Assembly: GCA_035515235.1 (NCBI GenBank)
Contig: DATJBS010000080.1
Location: 1-44,424 of the forward strand
DNA length: 44,424 nucleotides
Origin: JAMLHH01 sp035515235
Lineage (GTDB): Bacteria; Bacteroidota; Bacteroidia; Chitinophagales; JADIYW01
Direction of reading: 5' to 3'
The position numbers and the translations under genes are program-made. Positions 8,992-17,342 of the stretch are shown piece by piece. Position 1 is the first letter of the stretch. Every line of letters starts with the position of its first letter. The notes below the pieces were generated by a model that saw only the letters and a list, made by a program, of their open reading frames with translations, made no database searches and was not told the origin of the DNA.

Positions 8992-9984
8992 TTATATCAC
9001 TTTCAGCAATTGGGAAAAGAAGTTGAACATCTGATTAAATACATAAGGAGCAGTACCGCTTTGGAAAAATAACATGGTTAAGATTCCGAAAAGCATATGA
9101 AGTTTTCCAACTAGGCTTGCCCATTTGAATTGAGCGGCTTCTTTGGCCCAAAGGACTAATCCGATTTGTATCAATAAAGGCAAAATCAATAATAAAGAGA
9201 TGCCGTAAAAAGCATGAGAGACTTTTGTAACTAAAAAATAATAAGCAATCAACAGTAAGAAGCTTAAAGTCAGGAGTTGAAAGAAGATAATTAAAACTTT
9301 GCTCGCATTGATACCAAGAACGATAGGAAAGGTCTTTGCGCCTATGGCATCATCACCATCAATATCTTGAACATCCTTAATAATTTCTCTCGTCATCGTC
9401 GTCAAGAATGCAAATGAGCCATATACTATCGCAGCTAGACCGATGCCTTGAGTAAATAAAATAATAACTGCAGTATCAAAATCATTGATTCTCAAATCAT
9501 ATAATGCAACAAATAGAATAGGAAGTGTAGCGCAAATACTAATGACAATATTGCCCACCAAAATCACCTTTTTGAGTGAAGATGCATATAAGTATAACAA
9601 AACAGACACTACTAAAGGAATCATTGAGATTTTCATTTGTTGAGTGGTGAAAATCAATATGAAACTTCCTATAATTCCTAAACTCGTTAATACCATATAA
9701 AAGGTAAAAGCTTTGCTTTCGTCAATGTGTTTTCCTATAATTAATTGATTGGGTTTATTGATTTGGTCTGTGTCTACATCGAAAATATCATTGATGACAT
9801 AACCGCTTGCAGCAATTAGAATCGTAGTGACTAACAAAACATAAAAAGATGGAGCGTGCAAATAAGGCATGAAATCATACATGCGATAAGCTTCTACGTC
9901 TATGAAACAATATCTAAATAGTAATAAGGTCAATGCTAATACTATTAAATTAACTGGTCGTACAAGTTTTAAATAATGTATCAT
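8992..9984 (-). CDS. UbiA family prenyltransferase
   Basis: Integral membrane enzyme moving a prenyl chain from a prenyl diphosphate to an acceptor. Two Asp-rich motifs bind the Mg-diphosphate: NDIFDVDTD (residues 65-73, followed by QINKPNQ) and DVQDIDGDD (~residues 207-215). About eight or nine hydrophobic helices cover its 330 residues. The sequence is closest in feel to the geranylgeranylglycerol-phosphate/digeranylgeranyl transferase-like branch common in Bacteroidota, but the substrate cannot be read out. Its start overlaps the stop of the KdsC-like gene by four bases, so it is the last gene of the folC unit. Confidence 0.85.
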   Translation of the reverse strand: MIHYLKLVRPVNLIVLALTLLLFRYCFIDVEAYRMYDFMPYLHAPSFYVLLVTTILIAASGYVINDIFDVDTDQINKPNQLIIGKHIDESKAFTFYMVLTSLGIIGSFILIFTTQQMKISMIPLVVSVLLYLYASSLKKVILVGNIVISICATLPILFVALYDLRINDFDTAVIILFTQGIGLAAIVYGSFAFLTTMTREIIKDVQDIDGDDAIGAKTFPIVLGINASKVLIIFFQLLTLSFLLLIAYYFLVTKVSHAFYGISLLLILPLLIQIGLVLWAKEAAQFKWASLVGKLHMLFGILTMLFFQSGTAPYVFNQMFNFFSQLLKVI

Positions 9985-10493
9985 AAATTAGAATTGTACC
10001 ATTTGTTTTGATGTTTTAAAATTATTTCGATAACTTCTCTTACACAGCCTTTTCCGCCGGCATTACTGCAAATGTATTGAGAAATTGCTTTCACTTCAGG
10101 CACTGCATCTATCGGGCAGGCTGAAGATCCAGACCATTCCATCACAGAAATGTCCAAGATGTCATCGCCCATATAAAGGACTTCATTTGCTTGAAAATTA
10201 TTCTCTTCGCAGTATTTTTTCAAAACTGGCAATTTATATCGTATACCTGTGAAAACTTCAATATTGCCTAAGTTCTTCAATCTTGTAGTCACTCCATGTG
10301 AGTTTCCTCCGGTAATAATAATGATTTGAAGATTTTCTTGTAAAGCTGTATACATAGCATAGCCATCTCTTATGTGCATCGTGCGCAATAGATGACCATC
10401 TTCTGTACATAATATATTGTTGTCAGTTAATACTCCATCTACATCTAATACTAATAAACGGATGTCTGATAAATTGTCAAAAAAGGGAATCAT
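9981..10493 (-). CDS. KdsC-like HAD phosphatase
   Basis: A 170-residue C0-type HAD hydrolase. The nucleophile motif is LDVDGVLTDN (D17, D19), motif II is IIITGGNS, the Lys is in IRYKLPVLKKYC, and the final acid motif is YMGDDILDISVM. PIDAVPEVKAISQYICSNAGGKGCVREVIE is the usual C-terminal signature of 3-deoxy-D-manno-octulosonate-8-phosphate phosphatase, a step in LPS core synthesis. Length matches KdsC. It sits 23 bases after folC and overlaps ubiA by four bases. I leave the symbol empty since related HADs act on other sugar phosphates. Confidence 0.8.
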   Translation of the reverse strand: MIPFFDNLSDIRLLVLDVDGVLTDNNILCTEDGHLLRTMHIRDGYAMYTALQENLQIIIITGGNSHGVTTRLKNLGNIEVFTGIRYKLPVLKKYCEENNFQANEVLYMGDDILDISVMEWSGSSACPIDAVPEVKAISQYICSNAGGKGCVREVIEIILKHQNKWYNSNL

Positions 10494-10516
10494 GCTAGGA
10501 AGATAAAAGTAATAAA

Positions 10517-11788
10517 TTAAATGACTTCGCCTACAATAAAAAAGCTTCCTAATACTAAGATTAAATCATCTTCAGCTGCATCTTCTAAAGCTTTATGATA
10601 CGAAGATTTAGGGTCCTTATCTTTATAAGCTATTGGTAGATTGTTATTTGTGGCAAAATCGTAAAGTTCTGATAAAGGTAGTTTTCTGGGAAGAGGAGGC
10701 TCGCATAAATAATAAGAAGTATTGTGGTGGGGCAGTAGCTTAAGAATGCTATTGACATCTTTATCTTTTACAGACCCGTATACAATTCGTAAGTGACGAA
10801 ATTTTTCTTGACTCAATTGATGAAGAATCACTTTTATCCCATCAATATTATGACCTACATCAGCAATTACTTTGGGATTTTGTTGTAGAATTTGCCATCG
10901 ACCTTGAATTCCTGTGTTTTGTTGGATGTTTTCTAATCCGTCAAAAATATGCTTCTCTGAAATTTTCAAGTCTTTATAATATGATTGATAGACTTCTAAA
11001 GCGGTTAAAACTGTTTGAATATTTTCTATTTGATAATTAGCTAATAAAGGACATAGTACTTTATTGTTATTAATTATAAAGTGTTGGTTATCAATGATTT
11101 CAATGTTGTAAATTGAATCACTACTAAAGTATATTGGCGAACTCAATTCTAAAGCTTTTTTGATAAATACTTCAGCTGTTTCTTTTTGATATTGACCAAT
11201 AATTACTGGTTTTTCAGACTTAATAATGCCTGCTTTTTCTGAAGCTATTTCAGTTAAGGTATTTCCTAGAAATTGCTGATGATCGTAACCTATATTGGTG
11301 ATAATACTCAAATCCGAATCTAAAACATTAGTAGAATCTAATCTTCCACCTAATCCTGTTTCTATAATTGCAATATCGACGTTTTGATCTCTGAAGTATG
11401 CAAACGCCATCACTACAGTCATTTCAAAGAAAGAAGCTTTGATTTCGTCTGATTTCTCTATTAACTCTTGGTAATAATGAATGACTTTCTCTTCGGGAAT
11501 CATTTCACCGTTGATTCTAATTCTTTCTCTAAAATCTTTTAAATGAGGAGAAGTATATAAACCCGTTTTATAACCTGCTTCTTGAAGAATAGAAGCTAAC
11601 ATATTAGAGACCGAACCTTTTCCATTCGTACCTGCAATGTGAATACATCTCAAACCTTTCTCAGGATGATTTAATTCTTCACAAAGTGTTAAAGTGTTTT
11701 TTAAGTCAGGCTTCATTGCTGCAGCTCCGATTCTACTGAACATCGGCAACTTAGCAAACATGTCTTCAAGAATTTCTTGATATTTCAT
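10517..11788 (-). CDS. folC: Bifunctional folylpolyglutamate/dihydrofolate synthase
   Basis: Mur-ligase family enzyme adding glutamate to dihydropteroate or folate. The ATP loop is HIAGTNGKGSVSNMLAS (GTNGKGS at 53-59), followed by GLYTSPHLKDFRERIRING, the omega-loop and folate-binding region. IETGLGGRLDSTN, IGYDHQQFLGNTLTEIASEKAGIIK and ADVGHNIDGIK are the remaining family motifs. At 423 residues it is standard length. It lies 9 bases downstream of the TonB-like gene, so it is probably transcribed from the exbB promoter. Confidence 0.92.
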   Translation of the reverse strand: MKYQEILEDMFAKLPMFSRIGAAAMKPDLKNTLTLCEELNHPEKGLRCIHIAGTNGKGSVSNMLASILQEAGYKTGLYTSPHLKDFRERIRINGEMIPEEKVIHYYQELIEKSDEIKASFFEMTVVMAFAYFRDQNVDIAIIETGLGGRLDSTNVLDSDLSIITNIGYDHQQFLGNTLTEIASEKAGIIKSEKPVIIGQYQKETAEVFIKKALELSSPIYFSSDSIYNIEIIDNQHFIINNNKVLCPLLANYQIENIQTVLTALEVYQSYYKDLKISEKHIFDGLENIQQNTGIQGRWQILQQNPKVIADVGHNIDGIKVILHQLSQEKFRHLRIVYGSVKDKDVNSILKLLPHHNTSYYLCEPPLPRKLPLSELYDFATNNNLPIAYKDKDPKSSYHKALEDAAEDDLILVLGSFFIVGEVI

Positions 11789-11797
11789 GATTAAACT

Positions 11798-12802
11798 CTA
11801 TGGAGTATAATTAAATGTTACAACACCAAACTGTTCTTCAGCACTTGTAGAAGATGGAGAGAATTTAATTTTTTTGGCAGCATTAATAGATAAATTAACC
11901 AAATATGTATCAGTAGTTGTAGATCCTTGAGAAGTATAATCTGCGGAAAGTACATTTCCACTTTTATCTACTGCAACTCTAATTTTTATAGTTCCTGTTG
12001 CTGTAGAAACGTTGACTAATGCTGGCTTATTCAGCATACTACGACCAGTCAAAGTATGATTTCCACCGATAGAGCTTCCAGAGCCAGAACCTTGTCCGCT
12101 TCCTGTACCATGTCCACCGCCAGTTCCTCCACCGGAGCCACCAGTTCCATTTCCGCCATTCATGCTGCCGGAAGGATCACCTTGATTTCCACCAGGCTTA
12201 GTTGTTCCTTGACCTGAACCACTTCCTGTTCCACCAGTTCCGTTTCCTTTATTGATTCCACTGATACCTCCTTGCATTTGTTTTGCAAAATCTTCTTCAG
12301 CTTTTCGTTTCCTATCTTCTTCAGCTTTGGTCTTTGCTTCTGCAAGAGCTTTAGCTTGTGCGTCGGCTTTAGCTTTGGCATCTGTTGCTTTTTGTATTCT
12401 TTCTTCTTCTTGCTTTTTCTTTTTCTCAATAGCAATTGCATCTGCATTGCTAGAAGTCATAGTATTGTTGGTATTCGTATTAGCTTTTGGTGTTGAGGGA
12501 GTTGCGGGTTTTACTTCAGGTACTTTTGTAGGTGTTGGGGTAGGAGGAGTTGGCGCTACTGGGGGCACATATGTTTCTGTAGGTGCCGGAGCAGGCTCTC
12601 CTAAAGAAGTATTATCATCACCTAATCCATATTCTGAGTTGCCAAAATCTAATTCAATTCCTCCACCACCAGGATCAACATTATCTTCATATCTGATGGT
12701 CCATAAAAACAAGATTAAAGCAATGCCTATACTGATAATTATCGTATAGATCAATGATTTTTTCTCGTTCCCGGAATGTTCTAAAAAAGCATTTGTAGCC
12801 AT
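11798..12802 (-). CDS. TonB/TolA-like energy transducer
   Basis: Links the proton-driven ExbB-ExbD motor to outer-membrane receptors. A cytoplasmic N-terminus and one transmembrane helix (SLIYTIIISIGIALILFLW, residues ~16-34) are followed by a Pro-rich segment (PAPAPTETYVPPVAPTPPTP), a TolA-like charged Ala/Lys/Glu helix (~residues 125-172), a Gly/Ser-rich stretch (~175-250) and a C-terminal TonB-like domain (IKIRVAVDKSGNVLSADYTSQG...AAKKIKFSP). The mixture of Pro-rich, TolA-type coiled and Gly-rich spacers is unusual. It follows exbD by 6 bases. TolA-like function with the same motor is an alternative. Confidence 0.8.
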   Translation of the reverse strand: MATNAFLEHSGNEKKSLIYTIIISIGIALILFLWTIRYEDNVDPGGGGIELDFGNSEYGLGDDNTSLGEPAPAPTETYVPPVAPTPPTPTPTKVPEVKPATPSTPKANTNTNNTMTSSNADAIAIEKKKKQEEERIQKATDAKAKADAQAKALAEAKTKAEEDRKRKAEEDFAKQMQGGISGINKGNGTGGTGSGSGQGTTKPGGNQGDPSGSMNGGNGTGGSGGGTGGGHGTGSGQGSGSGSSIGGNHTLTGRSMLNKPALVNVSTATGTIKIRVAVDKSGNVLSADYTSQGSTTTDTYLVNLSINAAKKIKFSPSSTSAEEQFGVVTFNYTP

Positions 12803-12808
12803 ATTCTC

Positions 12809-13201
12809 TTAGTTAGGGGCTGTAGCCAATACCATTTTTAAATTCATATCTTTTACAATGCTCATCACTTTTACCACTTGTTCTAAGGGGATAGATTTGT
12901 CAGCTCTGATGATAATAGTAGGAGATTCAGCAGTGCCGATTTCTGCTTCAATTGAAGAAGGTATCATTTCAAAACTGACAGGATTTCTTTCTATGAAATA
13001 CTCTAAGTCTTGTGTAATGCTGATGCTTATCGTTTTATCAGGAACCACTTGAGCATTAGAAGAAGGTAGATTTAAATTAATACCATTGGAAGTCACCAAC
13101 GATGATGCGATGAGGAAGAAAAGCAATAAGAAAAACATGATATCATTTAATGATGCCACGAATACTTCGCCTTTTTCTCTTTGTCTTTTACCAAAATTCA
13201 T
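12809..13201 (-). CDS. ExbD/TolR family protein
   Basis: Small motor subunit of the TonB or Tol system. A short cytoplasmic N-terminus (MNFGKRQREKGEVFVASL) is followed by one transmembrane helix, NDIMFFLLLFFLIASSLV, with the conserved Asp (NDIMF, D20) that carries protons. The periplasmic domain ends with IIIRADKSIPLEQVVKVMSIVKDMNLKMVLAT, the family's C-terminal fold. It sits 11 bases after exbB and 6 before the TonB-like gene, one operon. Confidence 0.88.
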   Translation of the reverse strand: MNFGKRQREKGEVFVASLNDIMFFLLLFFLIASSLVTSNGINLNLPSSNAQVVPDKTISISITQDLEYFIERNPVSFEMIPSSIEAEIGTAESPTIIIRADKSIPLEQVVKVMSIVKDMNLKMVLATAPN

Positions 13202-13212
13202 AAATATGGTAT

Positions 13213-13908
13213 TTATTTGCTTGCTGGTTCTTCTAATAAGTCTATAAAGTCAATAGCGCTTAATTCCATATTTCTCATTTCTCTATCGATACGATTTGTA
13301 AGAAAGCTGTAAGCTGCAAATGCAAGCATACCTATAAATAGACCTGCCGCACTTGTGACCATTTTGACGTAAAGACCACCTGAAATAGTTCCGATTTCAA
13401 TACTGTTTTTGATAGAAATCTCTTGGAATATTGTAATTACACCAATAATTGTTCCTAAGAATCCAAACATCGGAGCTAAACCTGCTATCGTGTTTAAGAT
13501 ATTGACGTTTTTCTCTAATTTATTGATCTCTATTTTACCAGCATTTTCAATAGCGCTTTCAATATCTTTTACTGGTCTTCCAATTCTTTGAATTCCTTTG
13601 AAAATAATTTTAGCAACTGGACTATTTGTGGCTTTGCATAATGATCTTGCGCCTTCAATATTTCCATTGACGATATAGTCTTTGATATTTCTCATGAAAT
13701 TTGGATCAATTTGACTCGCCTTTTGGATGGTAATAAATCTTTCAATAAAAAGATAAATAGAAGCTACGAGTAAGAGCGCCAAAGGAATCATCACTGGACC
13801 ACCTTTGAGGATAATGTCAAATGCTGATTCTGTATTCACAGTAGTAGTAGCAACTTGTATAGAATCTATAGCAGAGGTGCCAGCTTGTAAGAAAAAAATA
13901 TGGAACAT
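13213..13908 (-). CDS. ExbB/TolQ family proton channel protein
   Basis: Inner-membrane motor subunit with three transmembrane helices: GGPVMIPLALLLVASIYLFIERF (~37-58), LNTIAGLAPMFGFLGTIIGVITIFQEI (~137-163), and VTSAAGLFIGMLAFAAYSFL (~186-206). The GLAPMFGFLGTIIGVI and TSAAGLFIG motifs hold the conserved Thr residues of the proton path. ARSLCKATNSPVAKIIFKGI is the cytoplasmic region. First gene of the exbB-exbD-tonB-folC-kdsC-like-ubiA unit. Confidence 0.9.
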   Translation of the reverse strand: MFHIFFLQAGTSAIDSIQVATTTVNTESAFDIILKGGPVMIPLALLLVASIYLFIERFITIQKASQIDPNFMRNIKDYIVNGNIEGARSLCKATNSPVAKIIFKGIQRIGRPVKDIESAIENAGKIEINKLEKNVNILNTIAGLAPMFGFLGTIIGVITIFQEISIKNSIEIGTISGGLYVKMVTSAAGLFIGMLAFAAYSFLTNRIDREMRNMELSAIDFIDLLEEPASK

Positions 13909-13956
13909 ATGTTCTAGCGGTTTTTTAGTTAACGTAATTCAATGAAAATATTATAC

Positions 13957-13964
13957 CAAATGTA
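13957..13964 (-). promoter_or_regulatory. Candidate -7 box upstream of exbB
   Basis: TACATTTG on the minus strand fits the Bacteroidota TANNTTTG -7 consensus, about 50 bases before the exbB ATG. A matching -33 box is not clear. It would separate the exbB operon from the IF-2B-like gene upstream. Confidence 0.35.
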
Positions 13965-13969
13965 TCAAC

Positions 13970-14884
13970 TTAGATAAATTTAGAGATGAGAATTTTATCC
14001 ACTACTTGGGATAACTCATTTGGAGGGTAGGCTTGTTGCTCTAAAATAAAGAAATTTACGACTTCGTTTTTGACTTCTTCGAGACTGAAATTAGTAATAG
14101 AAACCTCTTCTGGCGCACCTTTCCAGATTTCAGCACCGCTTTTGGGAGCTTCTTTTATAAATGAATCTATGATAGAATCCGGAAGGATTTTAGTATTTAA
14201 AATTTTTCTAGAATCACTCAATACTAATATGGGAATATGATGTTGTTTTGCCCATAATGCAATCAAATTCGTTCCAGCTTTTGCGATAAATGTATCTTGC
14301 ATGATGATATCAGAAGACAAAATGATAAAATCAATACTGTTTTCCATTCTGCTCAAATTGTACAAATCGATCGCTTGAATGTCTACATTTTTAGAAATGA
14401 TTTGCTTGACTTGTTCTTTTGCTTCTTTATCGTTGTTGCCTAAAATTTGTATCACTTTACTTTGAGCATGATGATAGACGCAAATTTCGACTAAAGACTG
14501 CATGGCATCACTGCTACCATAAAAAGCAATTCTTTTATTTTTTAAATTGTATAAGTTAAAAGCTATCTGTGCTGTTTTACGATCTACGTGTTTCCATCTT
14601 TCGTGAAATACTTCTAATAGTTCTTTCAAAACAATCGGTAAATTCTCGGGATTAGTTCTGAGTAAGAAGTGATTGATGAAATGATTGATAGAAACAATAT
14701 TAGGTTGATCTATGACTAAAGTCTTTAGATTAACTAACATTTCTTTGGCAGAAGATGGAATTTTATTGTCTTGTAATAGACCTAATAAGCCTTCAATAAT
14801 TTGAAAAGTATTTTTAGTAGTACTGACTTGCTCTTTAATACTCGTCAGACTAAACTTATCTCTAAAACTTTTAATCAAATCCAT
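13970..14884 (-). CDS. eIF-2B/IF-2B-like fold protein
   Basis: A 304-residue soluble protein. The N-terminal ~110 residues are helical. The C-terminal half has alternating beta-alpha segments typical of the IF-2B (methylthioribose-1-phosphate isomerase-like) fold: KRIAFYGSSDAMQSLVEICVYHHAQSKVIQILGN, SIDFIILSSDIIMQDTFIAKAGTNLIALWAKQHHIPILVLSDSRKI. The pattern of a sensed Asp before FIAKAGT is the family's ligand-site region. Its ATG directly follows the redoxin stop codon (TAGATG), so the two are translationally coupled. Family assignment is by recall and pattern only; substrate unknown. Confidence 0.5.
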   Translation of the reverse strand: MDLIKSFRDKFSLTSIKEQVSTTKNTFQIIEGLLGLLQDNKIPSSAKEMLVNLKTLVIDQPNIVSINHFINHFLLRTNPENLPIVLKELLEVFHERWKHVDRKTAQIAFNLYNLKNKRIAFYGSSDAMQSLVEICVYHHAQSKVIQILGNNDKEAKEQVKQIISKNVDIQAIDLYNLSRMENSIDFIILSSDIIMQDTFIAKAGTNLIALWAKQHHIPILVLSDSRKILNTKILPDSIIDSFIKEAPKSGAEIWKGAPEEVSITNFSLEEVKNEVVNFFILEQQAYPPNELSQVVDKILISKFI

Positions 14885-15448
14885 CTACTCGGTTTTTTTC
14901 CACTTAATATTACAACCTATACTTGGTTTTTGTATAGGGTCAATCGGTAAATCCTCTACAATAGACTGAAGTGCTGTTCTTAAGTCATCTCCGGTGAGAT
15001 CTACATTGTTTTTTGGAGTAGAACCGTCTAGTCTTCCTCTATATACACACAACAAATCTTTATCAAAAACACTGATGTCTGGTGTACATGCTGCAAAATA
15101 TGCTTTTGCTACATCTTGAGATTCATCGTATAGATATGGGAATTTATAACCAAATTCTTGTGCATGAACTTTCATTAATTCAGGGCTGTCTTGCGGATAA
15201 TTTTCTACATCATTACTAGAAATCCCAACGAAATTAATGCCTTGAGGAGTAAATTCATTGACTAATTTGATAATTTCAGGATTGATATGAATCACATAAG
15301 GACAGTGATTGCAAATAAACATGATCACTGTTGCTTTTTCTCCTTTTACATCGGATAAAGATAAATTTTTACCACTGACGGTATCAGGTAAATTGAAATT
15401 AGGTGCTTTAAAACCTAAAGGAATCATATTTGTTTCTGTAGCTGCCAT
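14885..15448 (-). CDS. Thioredoxin-fold redoxin (AhpC/TSA-like)
   Basis: A 187-residue peroxiredoxin/thioredoxin-like protein: GFKAPNFNLPDTVSGKNLSLSDVKGEKATVIMFICNHCPYV. C46 and C49 form a CXXC pair (CNHC) just after the core strand, as in the bacterial redoxin-domain proteins that act as thiol oxidoreductases. No signal peptide, so cytoplasmic. The C-terminus IQKPSIGCNIKWKK (one more Cys) is typical of this Bacteroidota family. It is first in a two-gene unit with the IF-2B-like gene. Confidence 0.85.
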   Translation of the reverse strand: MAATETNMIPLGFKAPNFNLPDTVSGKNLSLSDVKGEKATVIMFICNHCPYVIHINPEIIKLVNEFTPQGINFVGISSNDVENYPQDSPELMKVHAQEFGYKFPYLYDESQDVAKAYFAACTPDISVFDKDLLCVYRGRLDGSTPKNNVDLTGDDLRTALQSIVEDLPIDPIQKPSIGCNIKWKKTE

Positions 15449-15464
15449 TTTAAAGGGATTATTA

Positions 15465-15472
15465 CAAATTTA
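15465..15472 (-). promoter_or_regulatory. Candidate -7 box upstream of the redoxin gene
   Basis: TAAATTTG on the minus strand matches TANNTTTG and lies 17 bases before the redoxin ATG, implying a very short leader. No strong -33 box is seen. Confidence 0.3.
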
Positions 15473-15540
15473 AGATAAACCATTGCATTCTTATAAGATT
15501 TTAAATTTATTAAGGATGCTTATGGATAATATACCATTTA

Positions 15541-15688
15541 TAACTGGAACAGACTTTTTATTCTGATGAAGAGCTTATAGAAATTGAAGAATATATAATG
15601 GAAATTGAGAAGTAATATCTAATAATATATTTACTGACTTCATAAATTGTTTCTTTTCATTGAGATGTTTTTTACCGTCAATTTCCAT
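15541..15688 (-). pseudogene. Degenerate 5' fragment of a four-helix-bundle gene
   Basis: Translating from the ATG at 15688 gives MEIDGKKHLNEKKQFMKSVN..., aligned residue by residue with the intact four-helix-bundle protein at 18614-19015 (MEISCEKHLNEKRQYMQSGN...), until a TAA stop replaces the GAA codon before ALH. The match continues past the stop (ALHQNKKSV vs ALHLNKKFV) and ends near 15541; the other two-thirds of the gene is missing. The match also runs upstream through the 8-bp repeats into the 3' end of the dehydrogenase, so this is part of a segmental duplication. The rest of the 15449-15772 gap holds nothing else I recognise. Confidence 0.8.
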
Positions 15689-15704
15689 AATTGAATTTAC
15701 ATTA

Positions 15705-15772
15705 CATGACTTTAATTGACACATTTCTATCTCATTAACACATCGCCACATTAATTCATTGCCACATTAGCT
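15705..15772 (-). repeat. 8-bp periodic repeat (TTAATGTG family)
   Basis: On the minus strand units such as TTAATGTG, GCGATGTG, TTAATGAG follow each other with period 8. The same block is found at 19016-19099 almost base for base, and variants lie at 18513-18613 and 20637-20777. Confidence 0.75.
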
Positions 15773-17284
15773 TTAGCTCAATTTTCTAAAAAGTCCACCA
15801 AAAGTCATCATGCTCATCAAATCACTGACACGAATTTTTCCTGTCATGAAAGCTTCTTGAGGGTTGATTTTCCCAGTTTCTACTGCAACGTAAGTTTCAT
15901 CGTCGGTTTCTACTGTGCAGTTAGGTGTTCCATTCAAGCCATCTTCAATGTTTAAAGTCCCGTTTAAAATTTTTACTGTATAATTTTTAGAAGTGAAACT
16001 AAAATGCATCGTCAAATCAGCAGTTGCAGCTTTTTCTTTACGGAATCTTTCAGGTAGCGTTGCAAATATTCCTTCAACCGTATCAACTTCTTGACTTTTG
16101 ATACCTGACTCTTGGCTCTTATTGTAGGAGACATCATCAATCACCATTTTGGCAATAATTTCTAACATGATTTCAGAAGTTCCTCCAGCAATAGTACCTA
16201 TACGACTGTCTCTAAAAGCTCTAGCGACTTTGTATTCTTCCATATAGCCGTAACCACCAAAAAACTGTAAACATTGATACATGCATTTGTTCCCTAATTC
16301 TGAAGCCATTAATTTTGCAATAGAACTTTCTTTTACTACATAAAGTCCGTCAGCATGCATTTTACAAGCTTGTAAAACAAAAGCTTTTAATACTTCAATC
16401 TCTGAAGCCAATTGTGCTACTCTGTGACGTAAAACTTGGAATTTATTAATGGTTTTACCGAATGCTTTTCTTTCATTCATGTATTTCAATGAATATTCTA
16501 AGACAGATTCACAGGCTGCATAACCAATGACTGAAGCAGTCAAGCGCTCGACTTGTAAGCCATTCATGATATAGTAAAATCCTTTTCCTTCTTCTCCCAA
16601 GAGATTTTTTACAGGAACTTTTACATCATCAAAATGTATTTCAGCGGTGTCAGATGCATGCCAACCTAATTTTTTTAGTTTGGTTTTTGTAACACCTTCT
16701 TGGTCTAAATCCACAACAATTAAACTTACGCCCGCAGCGCCTGCCGCAGGATTGGTTTTACATACTACTATAACATATTGGCCATATACTCCATTGGTAA
16801 TAAATGTCTTAGAACCGTTAATAATATAATGGTCTCCACCTTTTACCGCTTTGGTTTGAATATTAGCCACATCACTTCCAGCTCCAGGTTCTGTGATTCC
16901 AATCGCTGCAATTTTTTCACCTGTTAGAGATGGCACTAAATAATTCTCTTTTAAATACTCTGAACCATGCTGCAAAATATAAGGAGTAGCCATATAAGTA
17001 TGTACGGCTGCTGTAGTTGTAAATCCACCAGAAAACACTTTCGATATTTCTTCCAACATGACCACATTATAAAAGAAGTCTAAATTACTACCTCCGTATT
17101 GTTCTGGGTAGTTGAGTCCGAAATAACCCATCTCACCAAATTTCTTCCAAAAATCTCTGTCAATCTTTTGCTCTTCTTCCCATCTGTCAATATGAGGGAT
17201 TGCTTCTTTTTGTAGAAAATCTCTGATAGACTTTCTAAACATTTCATGTTCTTCAGTAAAATAATATTGATGAATGTTACTCAT
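15773..17284 (-). CDS. Acyl-CoA dehydrogenase fused to SCP2 domain (paralog 1)
   Basis: FAD enzyme introducing a 2,3-double bond into an acyl-CoA. ACAD domain residues 1-~385: AIGITEPGAGSDVANIQT (FAD/substrate loop), QFFGGYGYMEEYKVARAFRD and IGTIAGGTSEIM. The usual C-terminal catalytic Glu of medium-chain enzymes is replaced by GG, but E246 in LQVERLTAS fits the helix-G base used by isovaleryl-CoA and long-chain dehydrogenases. A hydrophilic linker (KSQESGIKSQE) made of 7-bp repeats leads to an SCP2 sterol/acyl-carrier-like domain (~400-503, FSFTSKNYTVKILNGTLNIEDG...EAFMTGKIRVSDLMSMM). It may hold or channel the acyl-CoA. Very close to paralog 3, especially at the 3' end. Last gene of the catabolic locus. 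Confidence 0.88.
   Translation of the reverse strand: MSNIHQYYFTEEHEMFRKSIRDFLQKEAIPHIDRWEEEQKIDRDFWKKFGEMGYFGLNYPEQYGGSNLDFFYNVVMLEEISKVFSGGFTTTAAVHTYMATPYILQHGSEYLKENYLVPSLTGEKIAAIGITEPGAGSDVANIQTKAVKGGDHYIINGSKTFITNGVYGQYVIVVCKTNPAAGAAGVSLIVVDLDQEGVTKTKLKKLGWHASDTAEIHFDDVKVPVKNLLGEEGKGFYYIMNGLQVERLTASVIGYAACESVLEYSLKYMNERKAFGKTINKFQVLRHRVAQLASEIEVLKAFVLQACKMHADGLYVVKESSIAKLMASELGNKCMYQCLQFFGGYGYMEEYKVARAFRDSRIGTIAGGTSEIMLEIIAKMVIDDVSYNKSQESGIKSQEVDTVEGIFATLPERFRKEKAATADLTMHFSFTSKNYTVKILNGTLNIEDGLNGTPNCTVETDDETYVAVETGKINPQEAFMTGKIRVSDLMSMMTFGGLFRKLS
16088..16121 (-). repeat. Coding 7-bp repeats in the linker of dehydrogenase 1
   Basis: Minus-strand units AAGAGCC, AAGAGTC, AGGTATC, AAAAGTC lie head to tail inside the gene and encode the ACAD-SCP2 linker. 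The same RAGARYC unit fills the intergenic block at 30587-30699. Confidence 0.75.
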
Positions 17285-17342
17285 GATATTTTGGTTTTTG
17301 AGATAATTGGAATTAAAGTGGAGGATGAATTTGTATTAGTTT

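Noticed and set aside
12252..12749. Long plus-strand open frames opposite the TonB-like gene
   Set aside because: They are shadows of the Ala/Lys/Glu- and Gly-rich coding region; composition is an artefact of that low complexity.
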